A DNA stretch of 64,000 nt from Armatimonadota bacterium (GTDB taxonomy: Bacteria > Armatimonadota > Fimbriimonadia > Fimbriimonadales > Fimbriimonadaceae), in assembly GCA_018268395.1 (NCBI GenBank), contig JAFDWQ010000006.1, positions 1 to 64,000 on the forward strand, in the 5' to 3' direction. Shown in pieces: positions 34,465 to 43,834 of the stretch; positions within the stretch are counted from its first letter, which is position 1, and the number at the start of each line of letters is the position of its first letter. Below the pieces are notes generated by a model. The model did not search any database. It was not told the DNA's origin and saw nothing but the letters and a program-made list of their open reading frames with translations. A program made the position numbers and the translations under genes.

Positions 34465-35817
34465 CTACTGCACCTTGTACTTGGCGATGCTGTCGTCCTT
34501 CCGCACTTTCTCGGCCTCTGCTTCGCAACGGTCGCAAAACTGCTCGGGCGTGAGTTCCTTGTTCAAGAGCGACGTCAGGGCTCCTTCGATGTTCTTCTGC
34601 ATCGCCTTGTACCACTGACGGTACTGGACCGCCCACACCGTCTTTGCGCCTTTGACGGCGGCGGCCGGCTCTTTGAGAGTGTCCGGCATCTTCGCTTCGT
34701 CAGAGCCTACGATCGACATCAACGTCCCCTTTTGCTCGACGAACTGCTTGGCCTTTTCGAGCGAGGTCATGTACTTGTAATAGGCGACCGCCGCGTCAGG
34801 GTTCTTGGCCTTGGCCGGGATCATCCACGGTTCGATCCCGATCAGGACCGCCGTCGGGTCTCCTTGCCCGCCCTCGACGACCGGCGCGTTGAAGAACCTC
34901 ATCGTGACGCCAGGGGGCGTGACCTTCTTCATCTCGGCTTCAAGCCACGATCCGCACGGGATCATGGCCGCTTTTCCGTTCAGGAACTGAGTCTGCGCTT
35001 CCGTGTGGCTCATGCCCGTCGAGCCTTCCAAGAAGTAGCCCTTGTCACGGAGTTCTGCGATCATCTTGGCGGCCTGGAGCATCGACGGCGACTTCCAGGC
35101 ACCGGGCTCGAGGTTCTGGGCGGCCTTGACGGCGTCGACGCCGCCCACAGAAGCCGCCCATGGGAGCAGCATGCCTTCGATCATGTAATAGGGGTACTGC
35201 CCTTGGTACGTGATCGGAGCCATCCCCTTGGCCTTGACCTTCTCGCACAGAGCGAGCAGTTCGCCGTACGTTTTCGGCGGCGCCCATCCGTTCTTTGCGA
35301 AGACGCCGGGGTCGTACCACCATCCGAGCACCATGACGTACAGCGGCAACATGTACGTCTTGCCGTCTTTCTGACAAAGCTTGAGGACGTTCGGGTCGAA
35401 CGTGTCGCGCCACTTCGTCTTGCCGTCGAACGCCGGAGAGTCGAGAGCAGCGTCAAGCTCCATCAACTGGCCGTCCTGGACGAGCCCCCACTGGTCCATG
35501 TCCCAACCCGGGAACATGATGTCCGGCGTGTCGCCGCTCACCATTCGTGGGCGGATCTTTTCCCAAATGTGCGGATCGCCGTCGACCTTGACGTTCAGGC
35601 CCGGATGCTTGTCTTGAAACTCCTTCCCCGCCTGAGAATAGAAGTCGACGTCGTAGCCACCCTTAAAGGCCACGACTTCAAGGTCGCCCTTCAGTTCTCC
35701 GCTGCCCGTCGCGCCCGGTTTCGTCGACGAGGCCCCAGGGTCACCGCCTTGCCCTGACGGGGCGCACCCGGACAACACGACGGCGAAGGACAGGGTCAAA
35801 AGAGGCAGAAAACGCAC
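34465..35817 (-). CDS. Sugar ABC transporter substrate-binding lipoprotein (CUT1 type)
   Basis: About 450 residues from a GTG (VRFLPLLTLSFAVVLSGC), with lipobox LSGC and a G/S/T linker. The fold is a bacterial solute-binding protein 1: LEVVAFKGGYDVDFYSQAGKEF, VDGDPHIWEKIRPRM, DIMFPGWDMDQW, YMLPLYVMVLGWWYD and AAMIPCGSWLEAEM. It would bind a sugar or oligosaccharide for a MalF/MalG-type importer. No permease is adjacent; the only such permeases in the window are at 21672-23371. It is divergent from the BTAD/NB-ARC regulator (97 bp gap), which could control it. Confidence 0.9.
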   Translation of the reverse strand: MRFLPLLTLSFAVVLSGCAPSGQGGDPGASSTKPGATGSGELKGDLEVVAFKGGYDVDFYSQAGKEFQDKHPGLNVKVDGDPHIWEKIRPRMVSGDTPDIMFPGWDMDQWGLVQDGQLMELDAALDSPAFDGKTKWRDTFDPNVLKLCQKDGKTYMLPLYVMVLGWWYDPGVFAKNGWAPPKTYGELLALCEKVKAKGMAPITYQGQYPYYMIEGMLLPWAASVGGVDAVKAAQNLEPGAWKSPSMLQAAKMIAELRDKGYFLEGSTGMSHTEAQTQFLNGKAAMIPCGSWLEAEMKKVTPPGVTMRFFNAPVVEGGQGDPTAVLIGIEPWMIPAKAKNPDAAVAYYKYMTSLEKAKQFVEQKGTLMSIVGSDEAKMPDTLKEPAAAVKGAKTVWAVQYRQWYKAMQKNIEGALTSLLNKELTPEQFCDRCEAEAEKVRKDDSIAKYKVQ

Positions 35818-35914
35818 GGCCCAAGATACCTCGGCAACGGAAAAGGGGACGTCTGATCTTCCGAGTCGGTATGCTCGTCGTACCGCACCCGTGGGAGGGG
35901 ACCCAAGAGGGCTC

Positions 35915-38900
35915 ATGAGAGGGCACGATCCATCGTCCGGCTTCGGATCCTCCGGCGATTTCGTATTGCCGTGGCGGATCGAGATGTTGGGCGGCCTTCG
36001 GGCCCGCCACAGCGACATCGTCGTCCAGAAGTTCCAGACCCAGAAGACGGGGGCGCTGCTCGCCTACCTGGCGCTCGAAATCGGCAAGACCGTCCCTCGG
36101 GACAAGCTGGCGTCGCTGATCTGGTCGGACGGCGATACCGTGGCCCTCCGGAACAGGCTGAACCAAGCCGTGTCGTCGTTGAGGCGGCAGTTGGAAGCGC
36201 CGGGCTCGGGCGTGGGGCGGGTCTTCATCAGCGACCATCAAGTCCTCGGACTCGATCCGAACTCCGTCTCGTCGGACGTCGTCGAGTTCGAAACCCAGAT
36301 CGAAAAGGCCCAATCGATGCCGAAGGGGGCCGACAAGCTCAAAGCGCTCGAGACAGCGGCGTCCCTTTACCGGGGCGAACTGCTCGAAGGGATCCAAGAG
36401 CCATGGGTCTTGCCCAAGCGCACCCATTATGCCGCCGATATCCGTCAGGTCCTCCATGAACTGATCCGCGAAAACGCGGACATGGGCCGCTTTGCGCAGG
36501 CAGCGGACTTTGCGAACAGGCTTGTGGAACTGGAACCTGGAGACGAGCAGGCCCATCTCGACCTCATCACGATGCTCGCCAACGCCGGTCGGCACCAGGC
36601 GGCCTTGCGCCACTTCTCGATCATGGAAGTCGCTCTGCGCGAACGGGGCTCCGCGCCGTCCAAAGCGTCGCTCGTCCTGAGGTCGAAGATCACGTCGATC
36701 CCCAGCCCTGCCGCCTATGTCCCGTCGACGGTCAAGGTCGAACCGCTCGAGCCGTTGCCGCCCAAACGCCCGACCGCGACCAAGCGCCGGATTCCGGTGT
36801 CTTTCAACCGGATGATCGACCGTGAGGAGGAAATGTCGGCCGTTTACCGGCTTTTGACCGAAGACGACACCCGCGTGGTGACCGTCGTCGGAATCGGCGG
36901 CAGCGGCAAGTCCAGGCTCGCGATCGAACTCGCGAACCAACTTCTGCCCTCTTTCGAAGACAGCGTCTATTTCGTCCCGTGCTCGCCGCTCGGGCAAGCC
37001 CCCACGGCCATCGAGCAGATCGGAGCCGTCGTGGCACCCGGCACACCGTCCGACCGTCGGACGTTCGTTTCGATCCGTGAGGACTTGGAGACGGTCGGCC
37101 GAGCCTTGCTCGTCTTAGACTCCGCCGAGCACCTCCAGGAAAGCGACTTGGACGAGCTCGCTGTCTTGATTTCCGAACTGCCTGACCTTCGCGTCCTCGT
37201 GACGTCGAGGCGCGCGCTCCACCTTCCCGGTGAGACACAGTTCGCACTAGGCCCGCTGGCCGTCCCCTCGAACGTTCTCGATCCGGCCGACGAAGTCGCT
37301 AAGAACCCGTCCGTCATGCTGTTCGTCCAACGGGCGCAAGCCGTCAAACCCGACTTCCACGTGACGGAAAGGACCGGTGAGGCGATCGCGCGACTGTGCG
37401 TCCGGCTCGAGGGTCTGCCCTTGTCTCTCGAACTCGCCGCGTCTTGGATCCGTTCGCTGACTCCGGCCCAGATGCTGGAAAGACTGTCGCAAAGGCTCGA
37501 CTTCCTCGAGTCGCGTCGACGGGACATCAGTCAGCGACATCGGACGATCCGGGCCGTCCTCGACAGCACGATCGGCCTCTTGACCCCCGAGCTCAGGGCG
37601 GCGTTCTTCCGAATGTGCGTCTTTTCCGACGGCTTCGACCATGACGCCGTGTCCCAAATCTGCCCGGACTGTGACGCCGACGACCTTCTCGATAGCCTTC
37701 AAGAAGCAGGGATCGTCCAACGGACTACGAACCATGGGGACCGGGCCCGGTTCACGATCCTCGAAACGCTGATCGACTATGCCCGCGAACAAGCCTCGCC
37801 CGACCAGCAAGAAGAAGTCGGATGGCTGCACGCCGACTACTTCCTGGAGGTCGCAGAAGGTACGGCGGTGTCGAAGAGGCAGAACCGTGACCGGTGGTTC
37901 ACAGCCGTCCACGCCGACTATATGAACCTGCTGTCGGCCATGAACTGGTTCTTCGTGCACGACGAACCGGAAAAGGTCGCCCGTATCGCGATCGCGATGG
38001 TCGAGTTCTGGGAAGCGTCCAGCCGTATCATGGAGGGCGTCCATGCCCTCGAATCCATCTTGGACGCGCTGGGCTCGGACAGCCCTTACCGAGGCAGGTG
38101 CGCGACCGGCCTCGCCCGGCTCACGAATTACTTCGGCAACCGTTCGATCTACCAGGCGATGTCCGAGCAGGCCCTGGAAAAGGCACGATCTGCAGGCGAC
38201 GGACTGGCCGTCTGCGAGGCCCTTCTCGTCGTCCAACAGGCTGCGCACACCGAACGCGATTTCGACCTTTCCGACCGCTTAGCGCTCGAAGGGCTGGAAA
38301 CCGCGCTCGCCCTCAAGGATTATTCGATCGCGTCGCGCTGGCACTTGAGGCTCGGCAATACGGCGATGGAGCGCAAGCAGTTCGACCGTGCCCGGGCGGA
38401 GTACGAAGAAAGCTTGCGGCTGTCGCGGCTCGCCCACGACTCCTTCCGCGTCGCCGCGACCCTCGTCAACATCGGTATGTACGGGGTCGAAACCGGTCAG
38501 CCCGAACTGGCCAGGCTCGCGCTCTCGGAGAGCCTCAGCCTCGCCAAATCGGTCGGAGCCGGCCTCATGTTCGGTACGATCGTTTCGAACCTTGTCCGCG
38601 TCGACCTCATGGTCCATCGTCCGGTCGAAGCCCTTGCTTGGGTCGCCGAGGCGATGCGGTTCAAGATCGAACTCCGAGTCGTGAAGAGCGAGCTGTACCT
38701 CGAAGTCGCCGAAGCGGCGATCCAACTGGGTGATCCGGATCTAGCGGCCCAGTTGTTCGGAAAGTCGGAAGAAGTCCAGTCGACAGGAATGAGGAGCCAC
38801 ATCGAAGAGAGTTACTTCGAGTTCGTCAAATCTGGCATCGTGACGGCCCTTGGGACCGAACGTTTTTCGCAGCAGGCCCTTTTCGGCCGACAGCTCTCCG

Positions 38901-38980
38901 ACGAGGCGGCCGACCAATTGGTCAACCGTCTCATCGAGGCCCACCTGCCCTCTGTGCAAGTCGCGGCTACGCCATCATAA
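35915..38980 (+). CDS. BTAD-domain / NB-ARC ATPase / TPR transcriptional regulator (AfsR-SARP-like)
   Basis: About 1,021 residues from ATG 35915 (AAGAGG upstream). A winged-helix DNA-binding domain opens the protein (WRIEMLGGLRARHSDIVVQKFQTQKTGALLAYLAL...VPRDKLASLIW). A bacterial transcriptional activator domain follows to about residue 255. Next is an ATPase with P-loop VVGIGGSGKS (about 326) and Walker B ALLVLDSAEHL, like the AfsR/LuxR-ATPase group. The C-terminal ~350 residues are tetratricopeptide repeats. The protein likely senses a ligand and activates nearby genes in an ATP-dependent way. Plausible targets are the divergent sugar-binding gene and the downstream oxidoreductase (7 bp away). 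Confidence 0.9.
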   Translation: MRGHDPSSGFGSSGDFVLPWRIEMLGGLRARHSDIVVQKFQTQKTGALLAYLALEIGKTVPRDKLASLIWSDGDTVALRNRLNQAVSSLRRQLEAPGSGVGRVFISDHQVLGLDPNSVSSDVVEFETQIEKAQSMPKGADKLKALETAASLYRGELLEGIQEPWVLPKRTHYAADIRQVLHELIRENADMGRFAQAADFANRLVELEPGDEQAHLDLITMLANAGRHQAALRHFSIMEVALRERGSAPSKASLVLRSKITSIPSPAAYVPSTVKVEPLEPLPPKRPTATKRRIPVSFNRMIDREEEMSAVYRLLTEDDTRVVTVVGIGGSGKSRLAIELANQLLPSFEDSVYFVPCSPLGQAPTAIEQIGAVVAPGTPSDRRTFVSIREDLETVGRALLVLDSAEHLQESDLDELAVLISELPDLRVLVTSRRALHLPGETQFALGPLAVPSNVLDPADEVAKNPSVMLFVQRAQAVKPDFHVTERTGEAIARLCVRLEGLPLSLELAASWIRSLTPAQMLERLSQRLDFLESRRRDISQRHRTIRAVLDSTIGLLTPELRAAFFRMCVFSDGFDHDAVSQICPDCDADDLLDSLQEAGIVQRTTNHGDRARFTILETLIDYAREQASPDQQEEVGWLHADYFLEVAEGTAVSKRQNRDRWFTAVHADYMNLLSAMNWFFVHDEPEKVARIAIAMVEFWEASSRIMEGVHALESILDALGSDSPYRGRCATGLARLTNYFGNRSIYQAMSEQALEKARSAGDGLAVCEALLVVQQAAHTERDFDLSDRLALEGLETALALKDYSIASRWHLRLGNTAMERKQFDRARAEYEESLRLSRLAHDSFRVAATLVNIGMYGVETGQPELARLALSESLSLAKSVGAGLMFGTIVSNLVRVDLMVHRPVEALAWVAEAMRFKIELRVVKSELYLEVAEAAIQLGDPDLAAQLFGKSEEVQSTGMRSHIEESYFEFVKSGIVTALGTERFSQQALFGRQLSDEAADQLVNRLIEAHLPSVQVAATPS

Positions 38981-38987
38981 AGCCGTC

Positions 38988-39995
38988 ATGTTGAAGATCG
39001 GTCTCGTCGGATGCGGGTTCATGGGCCGCATGCATGCGAACGTGTATTCGACGTTGCCCGACGTGCGTCTGGACGTCGCCTATGACTCCGCCCCAGACAA
39101 GCTCTCGTCCTATTGCTCGGAGTTCGGCTGCCGGAGCTCGAACTCGTTGGAGGAGCTCCTCGCTTCCGACGTCGACGCCGTCGATATCTGCCTCCCGACG
39201 TACCTCCACGCTTCGACGACGGTCCAAGCCGCACGGGCGTCCAAGCACGTGTTCTGCGAAAAGCCGATGGCCATGACCGACGAGGAGGCGCGTTCCATGA
39301 TCGCCGCTTGCGACAAGGCGGGGAAGGCCTTGATGATCGGGCACTGCATCAGGTTTTGGCCGGAATACGTCGAGCTCAAGAACATGGTCGACGACGGCCG
39401 CTACGGCCGCCTTCTCTCGGCCTCGTTCGTCCGCTACGGGGAGTTCCCCTCGTGGTCGACGGACAATTGGCTCGCGGACGAGTCCAAAGCAGGTGGCGGC
39501 GTCCTCGACATGCACATCCATGACACGGACTTCGCCCACTTCCTTTTGGGGACGCCGGACACGGTGGTCAGCTCGGGGAACATCGACGGAACGGGGCCGT
39601 GCTACGTCCACACGACGATGACGTTCGGCGAAACGGTCGTACATCTTGAAGGCGGGTGGAACCTGCCTCCCAAGACGCCGTTCCGGATGGCCTTCCGGGC
39701 CGTTTTCGAACGTGGCGCGGCGATCATGGACGGAGGCCCGTTGACCGTTTACTCTCACGACCATGAACCACGGACTCCCGAGTTCCCCAAGATGCAAGCG
39801 TCCGGTGGCGGCAACATCAGCGACTTGGGCGGCTACTACCACGAGCTCCGGTACTTCGTCGACCGCGTGGCGTCCGGCTTGCCGCTCGAGACCGTGACCC
39901 CCGAATCCTCGCGGACCAGCCTCGTCACGACGTTGTCGGAAATCGGTCAGATCAAGGCCCGTTACGCGGACCTGGCCGCAGCGATGAAGTCCTGA
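38988..39995 (+). CDS. Gfo/Idh/MocA-family NAD(P)-dependent oxidoreductase
   Basis: About 335 residues: Rossmann motif GLVGCGFMGRMHA, the family EKPMAMT motif and the central segment ADESKAGGGVLDMHIHDTDFAHFLLG with its conserved His/Asp. Members oxidise sugars, polyols or similar hydroxyl compounds with NAD(P). It starts 7 bp after the BTAD regulator gene, so the two probably share a transcript, consistent with control of a sugar pathway. Its end overlaps the trpF end by 34 bp in convergent orientation. The substrate is unknown. Confidence 0.9.
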   Translation: MLKIGLVGCGFMGRMHANVYSTLPDVRLDVAYDSAPDKLSSYCSEFGCRSSNSLEELLASDVDAVDICLPTYLHASTTVQAARASKHVFCEKPMAMTDEEARSMIAACDKAGKALMIGHCIRFWPEYVELKNMVDDGRYGRLLSASFVRYGEFPSWSTDNWLADESKAGGGVLDMHIHDTDFAHFLLGTPDTVVSSGNIDGTGPCYVHTTMTFGETVVHLEGGWNLPPKTPFRMAFRAVFERGAAIMDGGPLTVYSHDHEPRTPEFPKMQASGGGNISDLGGYYHELRYFVDRVASGLPLETVTPESSRTSLVTTLSEIGQIKARYADLAAAMKS

Positions 39996-40570
39996 ACCTT
40001 GATCAGGTCTTTGATTCCAGGCCCGGACTCTGTCCCGCTACAAACGTCGACCGCATAGGGCTGGACCGTCCGGACGGCCACGGCAACGTTGTCCGGAGTC
40101 AGCCCGCCTGCCAGGACGACCGGTCCGTTCCACTCAGCGACGAACGCGGCGGCGAGCCCCCAGTCTAGGGGTCGGCCCGTACCTCCCGTCCGACCCTCGT
40201 GACTCGCGTCCAACAGAACGGCTTCGACTCCCGGAGCGGTCCGGTGGGCGGATTCGAGCAGGTCTTGAAGGGTCGTCTCCGGAGCGACGGCCAGCACTTG
40301 GACGCGCCGGACGTCGGCGCGGTCGAGTCCACCTTCGAACTGTCGGGCCTGGATCAAGAACCCGGGGTCTTCGACCGGTCCCGCGACGTCGTAGACGAGC
40401 ACCCGTTCGACGAACGGTCCCGCTACCGTAGCCAGGGTCCGCGCCTCGCCCTCTTCGACGAACCTCTTGCTTGCTGGATGGCGCACGAAGCCGACGGCGT
40501 CCGCGCCGGCTCCGACGGCGGCCTCGACGTCCTCGTGGCGGGTCAATCCGCAGATCTTCACCCTTACCAT
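39962..40570 (-). CDS. trpF: Phosphoribosylanthranilate isomerase
   Basis: About 202 residues from ATG 40570: VKICGLTRHEDVEAAVGAGADAVGFV..PASKRFV (TrpF signature with the catalytic Cys and Asp region), LLDASHEG, and the C-terminal ending SGTESGPGIKDLIKV. It isomerises PRA to CdRP in tryptophan synthesis. Its ATG overlaps the trpC stop by seven bases, so it is coupled to trpC. Residues further upstream in frame overlap trpC and are rejected. The gene end overlaps the convergent oxidoreductase gene. Confidence 0.95.
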   Translation of the reverse strand: MVRVKICGLTRHEDVEAAVGAGADAVGFVRHPASKRFVEEGEARTLATVAGPFVERVLVYDVAGPVEDPGFLIQARQFEGGLDRADVRRVQVLAVAPETTLQDLLESAHRTAPGVEAVLLDASHEGRTGGTGRPLDWGLAAAFVAEWNGPVVLAGGLTPDNVAVAVRTVQPYAVDVCSGTESGPGIKDLIKVQDFIAAARSA

Positions 40571-41346
40571 CCCATGACCTCTTTGACTTTGGCCCCTGGA
40601 TCGAGGGCCGCACAGAAGGACGTTCCGATCAGGACGGCCCTGGCCCCCGCCTCTGAAACCCGTCGCACTTCCGAGACGTTTCGGATCGAGCTCTCGCTGA
40701 CGATCGTCGCTCGGTCCGCGATTTCGGGAATCAGCAAACACGATACGTTCAAGTCTTCTTCGAAAGTTTGTAAATTTCGATTATTGATCCCGATAAGGTC
40801 CGCCCCGAGGGAAAGGGCCGTCTCGGCCTCTTCTCTCGTGTGGGCTTCGACCAAAACGTCCAGCCCCGTCTCTCGCGCCGCCCCGTAGAACTCTTGAAGT
40901 TCGCCGAGCGACAGGCCGTTGACGATCAGAAGGACCGCGTCGGCACCGATGGCACGGGTCTCGTAGACCTGTGCCAGTCGGACGGTGAAGTCCTTGCGAA
41001 GCACGGGCAAGGAGGTTGCTTCGCGAGATATTTTCAAGTTTATGATTGAACCTTGGAAAAAAGAGACGTCCGTCAAGACGCTGAGCGCGTGCGCACCGGC
41101 CTCAGCGTAAGCGCGGGCGATTTCGCCCGGATCGAAATCGGCACGGATGACGCCTCGCGAAGGACTGGCCTTTTTGACCTCGGCGATCAAAGCGACGGGA
41201 CGGTCCGCGTTCCGAAGCGCCGACGCGAATCCACGGACCGGTGGCGCGTCTGCGGCCCTGGCCTTCCACTCGGCAAGGGCCGAGGCTGTCGACATGTCTT
41301 CCGTCTCGGTCCGTTTGGCCGAAAAGATCTTGTCCAGGATCGTCAT
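40564..41346 (-). CDS. trpC: Indole-3-glycerol phosphate synthase
   Basis: About 260 residues from ATG 41346. It has the TIM-barrel motifs LIAEVKKASPSRGVI, VLTDVSFFQGS, PVLRKDF, VLLIVN, DVLVEAHTREEAE, GINNRNLQTF, VSESSIRN and AVLIGTSF. It closes the indole ring from CdRP in tryptophan synthesis. The ATG overlaps the trpD stop (ATGA), so trpD-trpC-trpF form one coupled operon. The start chosen matches the usual MTILDKI opening. Confidence 0.96.
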   Translation of the reverse strand: MTILDKIFSAKRTETEDMSTASALAEWKARAADAPPVRGFASALRNADRPVALIAEVKKASPSRGVIRADFDPGEIARAYAEAGAHALSVLTDVSFFQGSIINLKISREATSLPVLRKDFTVRLAQVYETRAIGADAVLLIVNGLSLGELQEFYGAARETGLDVLVEAHTREEAETALSLGADLIGINNRNLQTFEEDLNVSCLLIPEIADRATIVSESSIRNVSEVRRVSEAGARAVLIGTSFCAALDPGAKVKEVMGW

Positions 41347-42353
41347 CCTCCCGAAGCCTCCACCAAGCGGTCGAGCGCATGTCGGGCACGACCCGAACTT
41401 AACGAAGCGACGGCGGCACGGGCCGCTTCTTGGGTCGATCCGGCCGTACCTGCCGCCATGAGCGTGACGGCCGCGTTCGGCACGGGGGCCAAAGAGCAAG
41501 GCGCCTCGCCACCGAGCGCTTTCTTCAAGATCTCGGCGTTTTCGCCGACCGTCGTCCCTGCGTGCAGCGCGGAAGGTGACAACGCATCGGTCAGAAAGTC
41601 CGTCGGGTCGAACGTGCCTTCCTTCACGCGTCCGTCCAGCACTTCACAGTAGTCGGTCGGGGCGCAGGGAGACACCTCGTCCATGCCGTCCCGTCCGTGG
41701 ACGACGAACGCCCGCTCCGTTTTGAGGAGGACGAGAGCTTCGGCCATCGGCCGGAGGAGGCTGCGGTCGTACACACCGATCAATTGCCTGGCTGCGCCCG
41801 CTGGGTTCGCTAAGGGACCGAGTTGGTTGAACACGGTCCGGACACCGAGATCCTTTCTCACCGTGGCCAAGTTCCTCATGGCCGAGTGGTGGGAGGGTGC
41901 GAAGAGGAACACGAGACCCACGTCCTTGAGCGACTTGGCGAGTTGTTCCGGATCGGCGTGCAGGTTGACGCCAAGGTGTTCCAAGACGTCCGCGCTCCCG
42001 CAATGGCTCGTGACCGACCTGTTGCCGTGCTTCGCGACCTTGGCTCCGGCGCCTGCCGCGATCAAAGCCGCCGCCGTCGAGAGGTTCCACGTCGGGGCCC
42101 CGCCGCCCGTGCCGCACGTGTCGACGAGAGCTGGGAACTCATGGGACAACGTCAAGGCCCTGTCCCGAAGGGCACCTGCCATGCCCGCCAGCTCGGAAGC
42201 CGTCGCGCCTTTCACTTGGAGAGCCACCAGGATCCCGGCCGCTTGCGCCTCGGACACGTCTCCGCCCAGGAGCCTTTCGGCCAACATTCGGGCTTCGGGC
42301 TCGAACAAATCGAGTCCGGACATCAATCGGCTCAGAAGGCTCGCCAGGGGCAC
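41343..42353 (-). CDS. trpD: Anthranilate phosphoribosyltransferase
   Basis: The 336-residue product transfers phosphoribose from PRPP to anthranilate. The signatures are VDTCGTGGGAPTWNLSTAAALIAAGAGAKVAKHGNRSVTS (PRPP and anthranilate sites), NLATVRKDLGVRTVFNQLGPLANPA and VVHGRDGMDE. It begins at a GTG at 42353; an in-frame ATG at 42323 is a possible later start. It is the first gene of trpD-trpC-trpF. trpE, trpG, trpB and trpA are not in the window. Confidence 0.95.
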   Translation of the reverse strand: MPLASLLSRLMSGLDLFEPEARMLAERLLGGDVSEAQAAGILVALQVKGATASELAGMAGALRDRALTLSHEFPALVDTCGTGGGAPTWNLSTAAALIAAGAGAKVAKHGNRSVTSHCGSADVLEHLGVNLHADPEQLAKSLKDVGLVFLFAPSHHSAMRNLATVRKDLGVRTVFNQLGPLANPAGAARQLIGVYDRSLLRPMAEALVLLKTERAFVVHGRDGMDEVSPCAPTDYCEVLDGRVKEGTFDPTDFLTDALSPSALHAGTTVGENAEILKKALGGEAPCSLAPVPNAAVTLMAAGTAGSTQEAARAAVASLSSGRARHALDRLVEASGG

Positions 42354-42469
42354 GAAGCGAGATTGTACGGCATGAACCTCTGTCCTGCCTTGACCGACTC
42401 AGGCAACAAACCGTCATCGACGTGAACCAACGACCCGTGTCGGGCCCTCCTATCTTGAGAGGCACTCTT

Positions 42470-43342
42470 ATGTCCTTCGCTCATCCCCGCCTTCAGTTTC
42501 GTGACATCGTCGTCGCCAGTGCGTCCGTCTTGGTCACGGCCGCCGTCCTCGCCCAATCTTTGGGAGGCCAAGCGCTCGAGGCTCGCGACTTTCTTCAACT
42601 CAAGCTCTTGAACCATGCGTTCAAGGCCTATCTGGAAGACAACTCGGGCCTGTACCCCATGGCCTTCGGAAAAGACTCCGCAGGCGCGTACATGTGGAGC
42701 AGTTACCACTACGTCCCGGACGATTGGCCCGACGGGCCAGGGTCTGACGGAAGTTATGCCCGTCGGATCGTCGCTTCGCCGTCCTTTTGGGCGAACGGTC
42801 TTCGCCCCTATACGGCTGGACCGATCGCGTTCGAGGCGCCTGGAATGAACCAGGTCGTGGTCGGGGCCAGTGGCGCCCACCTCGGCGCAGGCAAGCGGAA
42901 GACGCAACTGTCTTACGCTTACAACGGTCTCCTCATGTCCTACTCGGCCGGTGCCGTCGCATCGCCGGCGACCCTTCCGACCGTCTGGCACGGCCTCGGT
43001 AAGTCAAGGATCGACGGGGCCGGACTCTCGACGCCCGCGCTCAATTGCCCGACGGCAGGTCAGCCGTGCACATACTTGCCTTGGCAGTCGGGGTGCGGTT
43101 CGTGGCAGAACGGTCGGACCAGCGTCCTGTTCACCTCGCCGAACACGATCTGGGTGTACCAAAAGCGCGCCGCTTGGTTAGCTGTCGACGGACATGCCGA
43201 GCACCGTGCGCTGGGCGCCGTGATCGCACCGGACGACACGGACTATAACGTCGACCCCTTCAACCAGTACGACCCGAACGGCTTTGGGACGCTTTACTGG
43301 TGGGACGGCTGTCACCCCTGGTTGTTCCGGCCCGACCACTGA
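42470..43342 (+). CDS. Pseudopilin-related protein lacking the prepilin leader
   Basis: About 290 residues from ATG 42470 (GAGAGG upstream). It ends YWWDGCHPWLFRPDH and contains GPGSDGSYARRIV, YNGLLMSY and VDGHAEHRALGAVIAPDDTDYN, all shared with the pseudopilins at 44821 and 45970. Yet its N-terminus (DIVVASASVLVTAAVLAQSL) is a plain hydrophobic helix, with no FTLIE processing motif. It therefore may sit in the membrane uncut, or serve a different role from its relatives. It precedes nuoA by 39 bp. Confidence 0.75.
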   Translation: MSFAHPRLQFRDIVVASASVLVTAAVLAQSLGGQALEARDFLQLKLLNHAFKAYLEDNSGLYPMAFGKDSAGAYMWSSYHYVPDDWPDGPGSDGSYARRIVASPSFWANGLRPYTAGPIAFEAPGMNQVVVGASGAHLGAGKRKTQLSYAYNGLLMSYSAGAVASPATLPTVWHGLGKSRIDGAGLSTPALNCPTAGQPCTYLPWQSGCGSWQNGRTSVLFTSPNTIWVYQKRAAWLAVDGHAEHRALGAVIAPDDTDYNVDPFNQYDPNGFGTLYWWDGCHPWLFRPDH

Positions 43343-43381
43343 CGGCGCGCGTCCAAGATCGGTGGGTAACATCCTGGACGT

Positions 43382-43834
43382 ATGTCGGGCGAATTCCTGC
43401 CGATCTTGATCCTGGTCTGCTTCGCCTCGCTCATCTGCGCGGTGATGGTGGTCGGAAGCTACGTTCTCGGGCCGAAGAAAGTCACCCGGTTCAAGTCTTC
43501 GCCTTACGAGTGCGGCGTCGCTCCGAGGGGTGCGGCGAACGAACGGTTCCCGATCAAGTTCTATCTGGTCGCGATCCTCTTCGTCCTGTTCGACATCGAA
43601 GTCGTCTTCCTGTGGAGTTGGCTGACCGTTTTCAAGGACGCATCGACCGAGTTCCAGATTTTCAGCGCCATCGACGTCGCCGTGTACATGGCCTTCTGGA
43701 TCGTGGGATACGTCTATATCCTCCGCATCGGCGCCCTGGAATGGGACGAGGCGACGAGCATCGCCCCTGAGAAGATCGGGCACGACGAACCGTCCGTGTC
43801 CGCACCGACCCAGTCCCAGGAGGCCGTAGCCTGA
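43382..43834 (+). CDS. nuoA: NADH-quinone oxidoreductase subunit A
   Basis: The 150-residue product has three membrane helices and the NuoA core: SSPYECGVAPRG (conserved Cys loop), RFPIKFYLVAILFVLFDIEVVFLWSW. It is a membrane-arm subunit of complex I next to the quinone site. Its TGA overlaps the next ATG by one base (TGATG). In most operons nuoB follows nuoA; here nuoC follows at once. A short tail after residue 125 is likely disordered. Confidence 0.96.
   Translation: MSGEFLPILILVCFASLICAVMVVGSYVLGPKKVTRFKSSPYECGVAPRGAANERFPIKFYLVAILFVLFDIEVVFLWSWLTVFKDASTEFQIFSAIDVAVYMAFWIVGYVYILRIGALEWDEATSIAPEKIGHDEPSVSAPTQSQEAVA

Noticed and set aside
40564-41499. Longer trpC start at 41499
   Set aside because: The extension overlaps trpD in another frame and lacks any conserved sequence; ATG 41346 gives the usual N-terminus.
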